Of a stretch of DNA of 39,565 bases, positions 27,296-36,314 are shown piece after piece. The stretch's first letter is position 1, and the number at the start of each line of letters is the position of its first letter. Position numbers and translations under genes: made by a program. A model generated the notes under the pieces. The model did no database searches. It saw only the letters and a list, made by a program, of their open reading frames with translations, and was not told where the DNA came from. Location of the stretch: the NCBI GenBank assembly GCA_015521195.1, contig WAOO01000113.1, positions 1 to 39,565 on the forward strand. Reading direction: 5' to 3'. The stretch is from Pyrolobus sp. Lineage in GTDB: Archaea > Thermoproteota > Thermoprotei_A > Sulfolobales > Pyrodictiaceae.

Positions 27296-28271
27296 GCTGT
27301 ATCATCTTCTCGAGGTTATCGCGCTTATACCATTCCTCCATGAACCGGAGTGTCAGGTAGGCTGCCCTCTCGTTGCCGTATGGTTCGCCGAGCCTGGAGA
27401 AGAGGGTGAGAACCCTATCGTTGTGGTCGAACTTGTACCCCTCGTCTACAGCCTCGTGTCCACGTATTATCAGCCTCGTGTTTGTAAGGCTGAGTACCTT
27501 CTCGGTTACCCTCCTTCCCCACAGCTTACCCGCCCCCCTCGGGTTGGGGCCGTAGTCGTCGCAGTCCGGGCAGGGGTCGTTCCAGAGCAGCTCCTCGAGG
27601 ATGCCGAGGGGGGTCGGATACTGGTCTGCTGCGAGCGCCTCCCTCCAGTCGTTGGCCTCGAGGAAGGTGGTCGGAGGGCCGCCGTGCACTAGAAACACCC
27701 TACCCTCTATGAGGGCTACATCGGGGAGCCTCGGGAACACCTCCTCGAGGAAAGTCTGGTATAGTTTCTCTGCAAACCCGCTGTACTTAGCCTCAGGGTA
27801 CCGTATCTTCAGGTAGATTGGAAAGTCGTGAGGGTATGGTATGAGCTCCGGCGGGGGCTCATGATTACCCCTAAGCATTATGACTCGGTCTGGGTGCTCA
27901 GTGTACATCAGCATCGGTATAAGTATGGTCTCGAGCTGCTTCGGCCCACGGTCGACATAGTCACCGAGGAATATCACATAGCCGTTCTCGAGCGCAGTTT
28001 CGACGTCGGGGTCCTCTAGTATGGCGCGCAGCGTATCCAAGTCACCGTGAATATCGCCTATTATGACTGCCGGCTCGTGGGGCTTAGCGATAACGATGTG
28101 ATTGTATATCCTTATATCGCCTTTTGCACCCTCCTCGCGGTGCTCGTCAATCACCGAGATGAACTCCTGTATCTTCTCCAATAGCTCCTCCGGGTCCTCT
28201 GCAACCTCTAACGCCAACTCGACATAGTCGAGCGGCTTCCGGGCGGCCAAGACCCCACCCTCATACCTCAA
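27282..28271 (-). CDS. PPP-family serine/threonine protein phosphatase (Py-PP1-like)
   Basis: Metal-dependent phosphoprotein phosphatase. The 329-residue protein has all PPP signatures in order: GDIHG at 72-76, GDYVDRG near 105, RGNHE near 135, HGG near 205 and RGHE near 275. The metal ligands and catalytic His are therefore present. About 60 extra residues precede the core. Py-PP1 from Pyrodictium abyssi is a known hyperthermophilic member of this type, which supports the suggested lineage. It overlaps the convergent ThiI-like gene by 14 bases. The substrate is unknown. Confidence 0.93.
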   Translation of the reverse strand: MRYEGGVLAARKPLDYVELALEVAEDPEELLEKIQEFISVIDEHREEGAKGDIRIYNHIVIAKPHEPAVIIGDIHGDLDTLRAILEDPDVETALENGYVIFLGDYVDRGPKQLETILIPMLMYTEHPDRVIMLRGNHEPPPELIPYPHDFPIYLKIRYPEAKYSGFAEKLYQTFLEEVFPRLPDVALIEGRVFLVHGGPPTTFLEANDWREALAADQYPTPLGILEELLWNDPCPDCDDYGPNPRGAGKLWGRRVTEKVLSLTNTRLIIRGHEAVDEGYKFDHNDRVLTLFSRLGEPYGNERAAYLTLRFMEEWYKRDNLEKMIQLIEE

Positions 28272-29155
28272 CGTTTACCACGTAAGAGTGGTGATGCGCG
28301 TTTTAGCTGTATCTCTAGACCTGCAGTACACCAGCCGGGCAGAACAGCTGCAACCATAGACCCCTGTATAACCTCTAGCTCCTCGCAGCCGCAGGCGCTG
28401 CACACCCTAGCCTCTCTTACAGGCGCGTCAGAGTACAGCTCGAGCTTTACTGGGTGTAGGTGGGGGTTCCATACTGTGAAGAGCATCGCATCCCCATCCT
28501 CCACCGCGTTCAGCACAACAACGTCGCCCTGAAGCCTCACCCTGGCCTTCAGCGTGTTGAATGCCGCGCGGATTAGTGTGGAGATGAAGCCGGGCCTACA
28601 CCTGGACACCCTATAGGACCTGGCCTCCCCCTCCACCCTCACAACCCCAGGCTCTATGTCGACGAGTAGAGGCTCGCCGCCCGACGCTAGGAACGCCACC
28701 CCGCCGCCCGGTGTCTCTATGCAACCGGCCCACAGCTGCAGCTCTCCATACTCGACCCTAACCCTCCTCACCGCTAGAGGCTCAGGGTATAGTATGAGCG
28801 GAGCGTATACGTCGCGAAGCCTAGGCTCAGCCTCCCTGAGGGAGGCGGCTGCAAACAGCCTTCGACTCCCCGCTTCAAGCCTATACTCGATACGCGGCAT
28901 CCACGCGGGCGGAAGGCCAGGCGCCAGCGGCGTATACGAGGATACACACCTCCCGCCGCCAACCTCTATACACAACCCGTTCGTCCTCGAATAAGCCCGT
29001 ATACACTCGACGCTGCTCGACGGCAGCACCTCTACCCTAGCAGCCCCCAGGAGTACAAGCTGGGGGAGCTCGTAGAGCCTTAGGAGCTCCAGGTTCGAAA
29101 GCTCAATCCTCTCCGCCCTTCCTATCCGCGGCGTATACTCGACTATCTTGTTCAA
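28268..29155 (-). CDS. Unrecognised 295-residue protein
   Basis: I do not recognise this protein. It is rich in short beta-strand-like stretches and in Arg, Glu, Val and Leu, without membrane segments or a signal peptide. Near the C-terminus a cysteine pair VCSACGC and the segment LFTVWNPHLHPVKLELYSDAP resemble a beta-sandwich domain such as those at the end of some glycoside hydrolases; this is only a look-alike. Its ATG overlaps the stop of the 133-residue gene by 4 bases, and its own stop overlaps the phosphatase start by 4 bases. It thus sits inside a tightly coupled minus-strand operon. Confidence 0.7.
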   Translation of the reverse strand: MNKIVEYTPRIGRAERIELSNLELLRLYELPQLVLLGAARVEVLPSSSVECIRAYSRTNGLCIEVGGGRCVSSYTPLAPGLPPAWMPRIEYRLEAGSRRLFAAASLREAEPRLRDVYAPLILYPEPLAVRRVRVEYGELQLWAGCIETPGGGVAFLASGGEPLLVDIEPGVVRVEGEARSYRVSRCRPGFISTLIRAAFNTLKARVRLQGDVVVLNAVEDGDAMLFTVWNPHLHPVKLELYSDAPVREARVCSACGCEELEVIQGSMVAAVLPGWCTAGLEIQLKRASPLLRGKR

Positions 29156-29553
29156 CTCTTGCCACCGCGGGTTGCATCCTCAGCTACGCTAATCGAATCG
29201 ATGACCACCCTAACACCGTCACCCCTCACCTTGAAGACAGCATGTACACGCTCCTCGCTGACGTCAACGTTTGCACCGAGAGACTCCAGCTGCTCAGCGG
29301 CTCTCTTCGCCCTATCCCTGCTCCTCGCGTGCACAGTAACCCTAACCACAATCCTACCGTTCTGAGACGCGCTCCACGTGACCTTATACTTCCCCTCCTT
29401 GAACCCCACGACCTTCTCCTCGTAGACGGTTTCGCCTAGTAGGCCCCGGGTCTCGACCCTCTTCTTCTCCACGTGTAGCCCGGCATTCTCCATAACACGG
29501 ACTACCATGTCCCTTGCACGACTCCTATCAATCCTGGGCTGCAAAACCACCAC
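29152..29553 (-). CDS. Unrecognised 133-residue basic protein
   Basis: No family recognised. The protein is charged and soluble, with alternating strands and a helix (RSRDRAKRAAEQLESLGANV), an arrangement like a small alpha/beta RNA- or nucleotide-binding domain. The start is uncertain: GTG at 29553 or 29550, or TTG at 29544. It is followed with a 4-base overlap by the 295-residue gene and then the phosphatase gene, and preceded by the S30e gene 43 bases upstream. Confidence 0.65.
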   Translation of the reverse strand: MVVLQPRIDRSRARDMVVRVMENAGLHVEKKRVETRGLLGETVYEEKVVGFKEGKYKVTWSASQNGRIVVRVTVHARSRDRAKRAAEQLESLGANVDVSEERVHAVFKVRGDGVRVVIDSISVAEDATRGGKS

Positions 29554-29596
29554 CAGAAGCTAGGATATACGGTTGGGTGGCGGAAAACCATTAGGC

Positions 29597-29755
29597 CTAG
29601 GCTAGGGCAGCCTGCTCCTGCATCCTCTTCAACAGCCGGAGATACTCCTTACGGTTGCGCACCCTAGGACACGGGTTCTTCCTAGGCTTTGGGGGTATCT
29701 TAGGGGTCTGCTTCCTAACCTTACCAGCCTTCGTGATCGAACCGTGCGTTGGCAT
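29597..29755 (-). CDS. rps30e: Small ribosomal subunit protein S30e
   Basis: A 52-residue very basic protein that reads [20 protein letters not shown], then [19 protein letters not shown] and a short helical end. MPTHGSLTKAGKVR-Q-P and the SPRVRNR-like core are the signature of archaeal S30e, which binds near the decoding site. It is shorter than most gene-finder cut-offs and could easily be missed. It probably belongs to the minus-strand run that starts with Alba. Confidence 0.93.
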   Translation of the reverse strand: MPTHGSITKAGKVRKQTPKIPPKPRKNPCPRVRNRKEYLRLLKRMQEQAALA

Positions 29756-29792
29756 AGACCCCTACCCGGTGGACCCCCGCGCTCAACCCCTG

Positions 29793-29990
29793 CTATAAGT
29801 ATTCGCGTAGCCCAGCCTGCCTTGCGAGAAGGTTGTAAAGCGTGCATAGTCTGAGGAGCATGACGACGAGCTTCGGGTTTGCTTCGAGAGACTGGGCTAC
29901 CAGCGCGTAGGGAGGAGCATCCCTCCAGGAATGCCACGATACCAGGAGCGAGGCTAGCTTCTCGACGCTGCACTGTGGTGCTTGCGGCAT
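29793..29990 (-). CDS. Small unrecognised ORF (65 residues) between Alba and S30e
   Basis: ATG at 29990 with gagagg just upstream. The product has a helical, Leu-rich core (NPKLVVMLLRLCTLYNLLAR) and a Trp-containing start. It fills the gap in the Alba to S30e run with the same strand and normal spacing (37 bases to S30e), which supports it. A longer ORF in another frame of this strand overlaps S30e and is rejected. Confidence 0.45.
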   Translation of the reverse strand: MPQAPQCSVEKLASLLVSWHSWRDAPPYALVAQSLEANPKLVVMLLRLCTLYNLLARQAGLREYL

Positions 29991-30036
29991 GAGCCTCTCT
30001 AAAAAATCGCTTATCCGCGTTGGGGGTTCACCCGCG

Positions 30037-30333
30037 TTACTCGCCCTTCTTCTCGAGCACTATCTCGATGGTGGAGACGCGGGTGCGGCGGCCGTCGGGG
30101 TTCTGTATCTCCTGGCTGTCGATCTTGATCTCCTTGATGTCGACCTTGCCGGGCAGGAACCTCTTCCTCACGATCTCGACGGTGTCGACGGCCTTGCTGA
30201 TGGCGCGGCCCCTAGCCTTGATGACGACCTCCTTGACGCCCTGGTTTAGCAGGGTTAGGGTCGCTAGCACGTAGTTCATGACGGGCTTCTTGCCTACGAG
30301 GACCACGTTGCTCTGGGCGGCCTGGGCGACCAT
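30037..30333 (-). CDS. alba: DNA/RNA-binding protein Alba (first paralogue)
   Basis: Small chromatin protein that coats and bridges DNA and also binds RNA. The 98-residue sequence reads [20 protein letters not shown], then [28 protein letters not shown] (in two pieces), with the KKP DNA-binding lysine loop that is regulated by acetylation in Sulfolobus, and [23 protein letters not shown]. gaggtggg lies six bases before the ATG. A TTTTTTA tract follows the stop on the minus strand. A second paralogue is at 36292. Confidence 0.97.
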   Translation of the reverse strand: MVAQAAQSNVVLVGKKPVMNYVLATLTLLNQGVKEVVIKARGRAISKAVDTVEIVRKRFLPGKVDIKEIKIDSQEIQNPDGRRTRVSTIEIVLEKKGE

Positions 30334-30380
30334 CGCTCACCCACCTCGCTCTCTTCGTGTGGCGCGAGCACCTCCTCAAG

Positions 30381-30392
30381 CCTATTTATACC
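30381..30392 (-). promoter_or_regulatory. Promoter of alba, overlapping the nnr stop codon
   Basis: On the minus strand ggtataaatagg is a near-ideal TATA box with ggataagg before it as BRE. The RNA start is predicted near 30360, leaving a leader of about 27 bases. The nnr stop TAG (30384-30382) is part of the box. Confidence 0.65.
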
Positions 30393-31899
30393 TTATCCCC
30401 GCTAGGATGCGGGAAACCTCTCTTAACAGCAGGGTCGGGGCGGCCCTGCCATGCTCCTCTACGCTCCGTTCGCCGGCAAGCCCCGTCACGTACGGTGCGA
30501 GCAGGGCTGCGGGCTCGGGGCTCCTGGCTTGAGCTGCGAGGCCTGCCGCGACGCCCGCCAAGACGTCGCCCGTGCCTCCGGCCGTCATGTCGGGCGTCCC
30601 GCTCCTGTTCAACCTGTAACGGTCATCTGGGTATGCTACTATATCGACGCGCCCCTTGAGCACTGTGAACGCGTCTAGCCTCCTTGAGAGCTCGGTTGCC
30701 GCCCTTATCCTCGATTCGAGCGAGTCGTCAATCCTCCTACCCAGGAGGAGCGACGCCTCTCCGAGATGCGGCGTCAGTATACCGAGCCCGTTTAGACTCT
30801 CGACTCTATCCCGTGGCGTCTCGTGACCAGCCAGGGCTTTCAAGCCGTCAGCGTCGACCACCACTACCTTACCCTTCTCCAATGCGGTCTTCACCAGCAG
30901 CCTCGCGGCCGTCAGTGTCTCGCGGTGCAGCCCTATACCCGGCCCTACGAGCACAGCGTCAGCCTTCTCCAGGTGGGGTTCGAGCTCCTCGACGTGGCTC
31001 ACCCTGAGCCTCTGGCCTCCAAGCCTAACCGGTATGACCTCCGGCGAGTATATCGTCGAGAAGACGGGCTCGGGTGCCGCCAGGTAGACGAGGTCCGCGC
31101 CGGAGTAGAAGGCTGCGAGGGCAGCTATCCAGGGGGCGCCGTAGAAGTCGATGCTCCCTCCCACAACGAGGACACGCCCAGCCTCCCCCTTCCGCGCCCA
31201 CTCCCTCCTCCTCGGCGTGTACACCTCGAGGTCGCCGGGTCCTATGTAGAGCCAGGCGTCCCTCGGCACGCCTATATTCGCGACGACCACCCGGCCTGCA
31301 TATCTAGGCCCCTCTCCCTCGACGAGCCCGCGTTTAACGCAATGCATTGTAATGGTGGCCTCCGCTCGTACAGCGACGCCGAGCACCCTGCCAGTGTCCG
31401 GGTCTACGCCGCTAGGCACGTCTATCGACACTACCCTCGCCTTCGCCTCGTTCAGGGCGCCGATGACGTCGGAGTAGGGGCGTCTAACCTCGCCCTTAAC
31501 CCCCGTGCCCAGCAACGCATCGATGACGACGTCGGCTTCGAGCCACTCTCGTCCGCCGCCCCACCTCCAGTAATCCTCGATTATCTCCACGCCGCTGGCC
31601 TCCAACGCCCTCAGCGCATCGACGGCGTCAGGGTGGTGTACCAGCTGCCTACGGTAGAGTAGGTATACACGCACCTCCACCCCGTATGTCGCAAGGTGCC
31701 TGGCTGCGACGAACCCGTCTCCGGCCTTGCCGCCGGTCCCCGCGACCACATGGACTCTTCTCGGCCTGAACTCCTCGTAGACGAAACGCGCAACCGCCGC
31801 CCCGGCGTTCTCCATTAGGAGGCGTGTTGGGACTCCGAGGGCCGCCGAGTTAACCTCCCACGCTCTCATCTCCCGAGTTGTGCACCTGGAGCCGTACAC
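30382..31899 (-). CDS. nnr: Bifunctional NAD(P)H-hydrate epimerase / ADP-dependent dehydratase
   Basis: Repairs hydrated NAD(P)H, which forms readily at high temperature. About 505 residues with two domains. The N-terminal epimerase (YjeF_N) has LMENAGAAVARF, VVAGTGGKAGDGFVAARHLA and VIDALLGTGVKGEVR with SIDVPSGVDPDTG. The C-terminal kinase-fold dehydratase has VLVVGGSIDFYGAPWIAALA, LVGPGIGLHRET, VVDADGLKAL, LTPHLGEASLLLG and TAGGTGDVLAGV with the catalytic Asp. The start is unclear: TTG 31908, GTG 31899 (gagg ten bases before) or ATG 31869. All overlap the methyltransferase gene. Confidence 0.93.
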   Translation of the reverse strand: MYGSRCTTREMRAWEVNSAALGVPTRLLMENAGAAVARFVYEEFRPRRVHVVAGTGGKAGDGFVAARHLATYGVEVRVYLLYRRQLVHHPDAVDALRALEASGVEIIEDYWRWGGGREWLEADVVIDALLGTGVKGEVRRPYSDVIGALNEAKARVVSIDVPSGVDPDTGRVLGVAVRAEATITMHCVKRGLVEGEGPRYAGRVVVANIGVPRDAWLYIGPGDLEVYTPRRREWARKGEAGRVLVVGGSIDFYGAPWIAALAAFYSGADLVYLAAPEPVFSTIYSPEVIPVRLGGQRLRVSHVEELEPHLEKADAVLVGPGIGLHRETLTAARLLVKTALEKGKVVVVDADGLKALAGHETPRDRVESLNGLGILTPHLGEASLLLGRRIDDSLESRIRAATELSRRLDAFTVLKGRVDIVAYPDDRYRLNRSGTPDMTAGGTGDVLAGVAAGLAAQARSPEPAALLAPYVTGLAGERSVEEHGRAAPTLLLREVSRILAGIRYK

Positions 31900-32668
31900 G
31901 GCTCTCAAGCCTCGCGTGTATAACCCGCGCCCGCGAGCCGGGTAGGTGGACGGTCTCCACTATTCTAAAGCCGAGGTTCTTCAGGGTCTCGTATATCCGG
32001 GTGACCCACTTCCTCTCGGCGCCAGCGAACACGGAGATGCTGCCGCCTGGCTTCAACAGCCTGGCGAGCGTGGCGAGAAACCGTCTAGAGTAGAGGCGGG
32101 GGTTGCGCCTAGGGTTCGGCCCCCCGTCGTGGATGATATGGTCGAAGCTCGCCTCTGGGAGCAGCCTTGTGAGCCTAACAGCGTCTCCGAGGAGGAGGAC
32201 TACATCCCTCTTCCAGAGCGCCTCCTGGTAGGCGGGGACGGGGTTACGGTAGAGGGCGATTGCGTGTATGACGGGGTCTACGTCGATGCTCACATAGAGG
32301 CTCGTCTCTACGGTCACGTGCACCGCGTACCTCGTCCTCCCTATCCCGGTGCCTATCTCGAGCACCCTCCCAGCCTCCGGTACGGCCTCGGGCCATGCTA
32401 TCACGGAGCCCGCAAGCCCCATCCTGAAAGGGTCGAAGAGGTCGTCCTCCCTGTCGCCCAGGCCGCCGGTGACACCCCTAACGTGGCGTACGAGCCTCTG
32501 CCACCCGAGCCTCTCGACTATATAGTGGAGGGCGTCTAGCGCGACGAGCCTCGTTAGCCTATCGGCTCTCCTAAGCTCGCCCTTCGCCACAGCCTCTGGT
32601 ATTATCTCGTCGCGCGCCTCTACCGCGAACCAGTCCTCCATAAGCATCACCCTGGATGGTATCCTCAT
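31850..32668 (-). CDS. Archaeal SAM-dependent methyltransferase (COG2521 type)
   Basis: The 272-residue protein has a class I Rossmann methyltransferase core: motif I RVLEIGTGIGRTRYA near residue 120, acidic YVSIDVDP, LLGDAVRLTRLL, then FDHIIHDGGPNPRRNPRLYS and LKPGGSISVFAG. The HDGGP segment and the long N-terminal helical part agree with the predicted archaeal methyltransferases of COG2521. The substrate is unknown. Internal ATGs at 32647 and 32641 are possible starts. The first ATG shares its CATG with the reverse gyrase start. Confidence 0.8.
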   Translation of the reverse strand: MRIPSRVMLMEDWFAVEARDEIIPEAVAKGELRRADRLTRLVALDALHYIVERLGWQRLVRHVRGVTGGLGDREDDLFDPFRMGLAGSVIAWPEAVPEAGRVLEIGTGIGRTRYAVHVTVETSLYVSIDVDPVIHAIALYRNPVPAYQEALWKRDVVLLLGDAVRLTRLLPEASFDHIIHDGGPNPRRNPRLYSRRFLATLARLLKPGGSISVFAGAERKWVTRIYETLKNLGFRIVETVHLPGSRARVIHARLESRVRLQVHNSGDESVGG

Positions 32669-35600
32669 GGCGAGGCTGCTGCTGGTCTATGAGGCTGGCT
32701 GCCCAAACTGTGGAGGCGTTATAGGCGAGGATAGGCTTATCTCGGGGCTGCCGTGCGCCAGGTGCCTCCCGCTCGGCAGGGATGGAGTCGAGTATCTCAG
32801 TAGGCTGGGTTTCCGTGACCGCGTGCTCGCGGTTGCAAGGCTGCTCGAGGAGGCGGGGAGCCTCAACGGCTGGGCTTGGCTGGCACGAGAGGAGGAGGAG
32901 CTGGACGTCTTCGAGAGGTTCTTCGAGAGGGCTACGGGCTCCAGGCCGTGGAGTGCTCAGAGACAGTGGGCCCGCAGACTGCTGCGCAGGGAGAGCTTCG
33001 CGATAGTAGCTCCGACGGGCGTCGGCAAGACGACCCTCCTCTCGGTCTACGCGCTCTACGCCGCATCCCTCGGCCGCAGGGTCTACTACCTGCTCCCGAC
33101 GAGCAACCTCGCCAGGCAGGTGGCCGAGAAGCTCCGGATTCTGGCCTCCAACGCCTCGCTGAAGAGGAGGATAGTCGAGTATCACAGCATGATGGGGAGG
33201 AGGGCTAAGGAGGAGGCAATAGGCGCGATAGAAGAGGGCGACTACGACATCCTCGTGACCACGACTGCCTTCCTATCACGCCGCTGGGGCCTACTCGAAG
33301 GACGCCGCTTCGACACCGTGCTCGTCGACGATGTGGACGCGGTGCTTAGGAACTCGGTGAACGTCGATAGGATACTAGTCCTCCTGGGCGCCACGTGGGA
33401 GGAGGTGAAAGCCGCTCAGAGACTTGTAAGGCTACAGCTGAGGGTGAGGGCAAACCCCGCGCTCTACCAGAGGCTCCGCGGCGAGATTGAGGAGCTTTCG
33501 CGTCTAGTCGCGGGTGTCAGGGGGCGTCTAGGCCAGCTGGTGGTCGCGTCTGCGACGGGGAGAGCCCGCGGCCTCAAGAAGCTAGTACTATCCAAGCTGC
33601 TGGGCTTGAGCGTCGGCAGCGTGATGGGCTATGCCAGGAACATCGCCGAGTATAAGCTGCTCGACCCAGACCCTGTTAGACGCGCCGTCGAGATAGCGTC
33701 TAGGCTTGGGCCCGGGGGCCTAGTGTTCGTCGCGAAGCCTCTCGGCGCCGAGACTGCGAAGAGGATAGCCTCTATGCTGCGCGAGGAGGGCGTGAGGGCT
33801 GAGGCGGCTCTCGCGGGGAGGAGGGTCGTAGAGAGGTTTGAGAGGGGAGACGTGGATGTGCTGGTCGGCGTCGCGACCTACTATGGGGTCATGGTGAGGG
33901 GCCTCGACCTCCCCTACCGCATAGCCTACGCGGTGTTCGTTGAGCCTCCCTTCTCCCGTGTCGAGCTCGGCAAGGCGTTGAAGAGCCCGCGGAGGATACT
34001 CGCGCTCGCCAAGGCGCTCGGCCTAGAGTATAAAAGGTATGCGAGGCTTCTTGCGAGGCTCTCGCCCGACGAGGTTGAGCTCGTACGCCTCGCGCTATCC
34101 GGCCGCATCGAGGCTGGCGGGAGGCTTGCAGAGGTCGTCGAGGAGGCCGAGAAACTCGCCAAGCAGGTGGAGGAGGCGGTAGCGGGGCTCAGCGGGCCGG
34201 TGAGAACGAGCACCGGTATACTTGTGCCGGAGCCCCCCTCGCTACAGGCGCCCGACGTCTACACCTACATCCAGGCCTCGGGGCGGACGTCGAGGCTGAT
34301 AAAGGGGTATATGAGTAGAGGCGTGGTTATCGTCATCTCCTCGAACCCGGTCCTCCTCGAACTGTTCGAAGAGAGGCTTCGACGCATACTGCCATCTGTA
34401 TCCCTGCGCGACTATGACGAGGACGAGGTTGTAGAGGAGCTTGGGGGCGCGTGGAGGAGTAGACGCTACCCGGGCTCACCTCCCTCGATAAAAGTCGAGA
34501 TTGAGACCTCGCTCGTGATAGTCGAGTCGCCGACCAAGGCGAGGATGATTGCGAGCTTCTGGGGTAGGCCTGCGCGCAAAGAGTACAACGGGGTAAACGT
34601 CTATGAGACCATGGTATACAATCCGAAGACCGGCAAGACACACCTCATGATGGTGACCTCCGTCAAAGGCCATGTGTACGACCTTACCGAGGAGGATGTG
34701 GGCGAGCATGGCGTCATAATCGAGGAGGATACGGTGAAACCGGTATACGCGCCGATAGTGAGGTGCAGGGACTGCGGCGCCCAGCACGCTGGCCTCTTCG
34801 AAAAGTGCCCCGACTGCGGCTCCGACAACATCGAGGATAAGAGGAGTATAGTGGAGGCTCTCCGCAGGATAGCCCCCCTCGTAGACCGCGTCTATATAGC
34901 GACGGACCCCGACTATGAGGGTGAAAAGATAGCCTGGGACATCTACGCGCTCCTCTCTCCACACGCGAGGCGCATAGACAGGATAGAGTTCCACGAGGTG
35001 ACGCGCAACGCGTTCCTCGAGGCCCTGGCCAACCCTAGGAGCGTCGACCGTAGGCTTGTCGAAGCCCAGGTTGTCAGGAGGGTAGAGGATAGGTGGATTG
35101 GCTTCGCCCTCAGCCAGCACCTGTGGAGAGTGTTCAACGCTAGGTGGCTCGGGGCGGGCAGAGTTCAGACACCTACCCTAGGCTTCCTGGTTGAAAGGCT
35201 ACACGAGTGGAAGAAGGGCAGATGCTACGCCGTCGTGCTCGAGATGCCATGGGGTCGCGTCAAGATATGCTATCGTGACGCGGATGCAGCCAGGGAGGCC
35301 CTCCGAGAGGCTCTAGAGGAGGGTGTGGAGCTCAGGGTGGTCGAGAGGCGCGAGGAGTATATCCCGCCGCTGCCCCCCTATACGACAGAAACCCTGATAT
35401 ACGATGCGTCGAGGATACTTGGCTACACGTCAGAGAAGACGATGAGGATAGCACAGGAGCTCTTCGAGAACGGCCTCATAACCTATCACCGCACCGACTC
35501 GACGAGGGTCAGTGACGTTGGCCTAGGAGTCGCAAAGGCCTACCTGACGCGCAAGGGATTGTCTTTCGTGCCGCGCAGGTGGGGGGAGGGCGGGGCGCAC

Positions 35601-36314
35601 GAGGCGATAAGGCCGACAATGCCACTTGATGCCGACGAGCTGAGAGACGCTATAGCGGAGGGTGAGGTGAGAGTAGCCTCTAAGCTCAGGGAGTCGCACT
35701 ATAGGCTATACCAGCTAGTCTTCCAGAGGTTCATGGCAAGCCAGATGCCGCCGGCCCACGTCGAGAAGAGTAGGGTGAGACTGATGCTCAACGGCGTGGA
35801 GTACGAGGATGTGGTTGTCACGAAGATATACGAGCCCGGCTTCGCAACCCTCTACCCCTACACGCTCCGCGTGGCAGAGGGTCTCAGGCCTGGCAGGGTT
35901 AAGCCGCTCAAAGCTAAGCTGGTGCGTACCTCGACAGTGCAGCTTTACACGCATGGCGACCTTGTAGCAGAGATGAAGAGGAATGGGATTGGGCGGCCGA
36001 GCACATACGCCAAGATAATAGACGCTCTCAAGCGGCACGGGTACGTCGTGGAGAGCAAGTACCGCAAGTACCTGATACCAACCAGGACGGGGATACGCGT
36101 GTATAACTACCTGTCAAGCAGGTTCAGTAGCCTAGTCTCGCTCGAGAGAACCCGCCTGATAGAGAAGCTTATGGAGCTGGTTGAACGCGGCGAGGAGGAC
36201 GCAGCAACGCTCCTACTGCAGCTGCACGACGAGGTTGTGAATGCGGTGAGGATGGCCGAGGAGGTGAGAGATGCCATCGGAGAGAACGAGGCTAGATCGT
36301 CCGTTTCACCCTAA
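32667..36314 (+). CDS. rgy: Reverse gyrase
   Basis: Introduces positive supercoils; the hallmark enzyme of hyperthermophiles. The single 1,215-residue chain opens with a zinc finger (Cys12, Cys15, Cys30, Cys33). A helicase-like half follows with Walker A PTGVGKTTLL near 116 and the reverse-gyrase variant Walker B DDVD near 221. The topoisomerase IA half has a Toprim start LVIVESPTKARMIASFWG near 615, a second zinc site CRDCG/CPDCG near 695-715, DPDYEGE near 747 and the nucleophile Tyr in LITYHRTDSTRVSD near 941. Length is normal. The ATG overlaps the divergent methyltransferase start. The 3' end overlaps the second alba gene by 23 bases. Confidence 0.97.
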   Translation: MARLLLVYEAGCPNCGGVIGEDRLISGLPCARCLPLGRDGVEYLSRLGFRDRVLAVARLLEEAGSLNGWAWLAREEEELDVFERFFERATGSRPWSAQRQWARRLLRRESFAIVAPTGVGKTTLLSVYALYAASLGRRVYYLLPTSNLARQVAEKLRILASNASLKRRIVEYHSMMGRRAKEEAIGAIEEGDYDILVTTTAFLSRRWGLLEGRRFDTVLVDDVDAVLRNSVNVDRILVLLGATWEEVKAAQRLVRLQLRVRANPALYQRLRGEIEELSRLVAGVRGRLGQLVVASATGRARGLKKLVLSKLLGLSVGSVMGYARNIAEYKLLDPDPVRRAVEIASRLGPGGLVFVAKPLGAETAKRIASMLREEGVRAEAALAGRRVVERFERGDVDVLVGVATYYGVMVRGLDLPYRIAYAVFVEPPFSRVELGKALKSPRRILALAKALGLEYKRYARLLARLSPDEVELVRLALSGRIEAGGRLAEVVEEAEKLAKQVEEAVAGLSGPVRTSTGILVPEPPSLQAPDVYTYIQASGRTSRLIKGYMSRGVVIVISSNPVLLELFEERLRRILPSVSLRDYDEDEVVEELGGAWRSRRYPGSPPSIKVEIETSLVIVESPTKARMIASFWGRPARKEYNGVNVYETMVYNPKTGKTHLMMVTSVKGHVYDLTEEDVGEHGVIIEEDTVKPVYAPIVRCRDCGAQHAGLFEKCPDCGSDNIEDKRSIVEALRRIAPLVDRVYIATDPDYEGEKIAWDIYALLSPHARRIDRIEFHEVTRNAFLEALANPRSVDRRLVEAQVVRRVEDRWIGFALSQHLWRVFNARWLGAGRVQTPTLGFLVERLHEWKKGRCYAVVLEMPWGRVKICYRDADAAREALREALEEGVELRVVERREEYIPPLPPYTTETLIYDASRILGYTSEKTMRIAQELFENGLITYHRTDSTRVSDVGLGVAKAYLTRKGLSFVPRRWGEGGAHEAIRPTMPLDADELRDAIAEGEVRVASKLRESHYRLYQLVFQRFMASQMPPAHVEKSRVRLMLNGVEYEDVVVTKIYEPGFATLYPYTLRVAEGLRPGRVKPLKAKLVRTSTVQLYTHGDLVAEMKRNGIGRPSTYAKIIDALKRHGYVVESKYRKYLIPTRTGIRVYNYLSSRFSSLVSLERTRLIEKLMELVERGEEDAATLLLQLHDEVVNAVRMAEEVRDAIGENEARSSVSP

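Noticed and set aside
27270-27692. 140-codon plus-strand ORF
   Set aside because: Antisense to the phosphatase gene, which has every PPP motif.
29629-29973. 114-residue minus-strand ORF
   Set aside because: It overlaps the clearly recognisable S30e gene in another frame and has a low-complexity, Arg/Gly/Pro-rich shadow composition.
30823-31662. Long plus-strand ORF of 279 codons
   Set aside because: Antisense to the well recognised nnr gene; long open antisense frames are expected in GC-rich genes.
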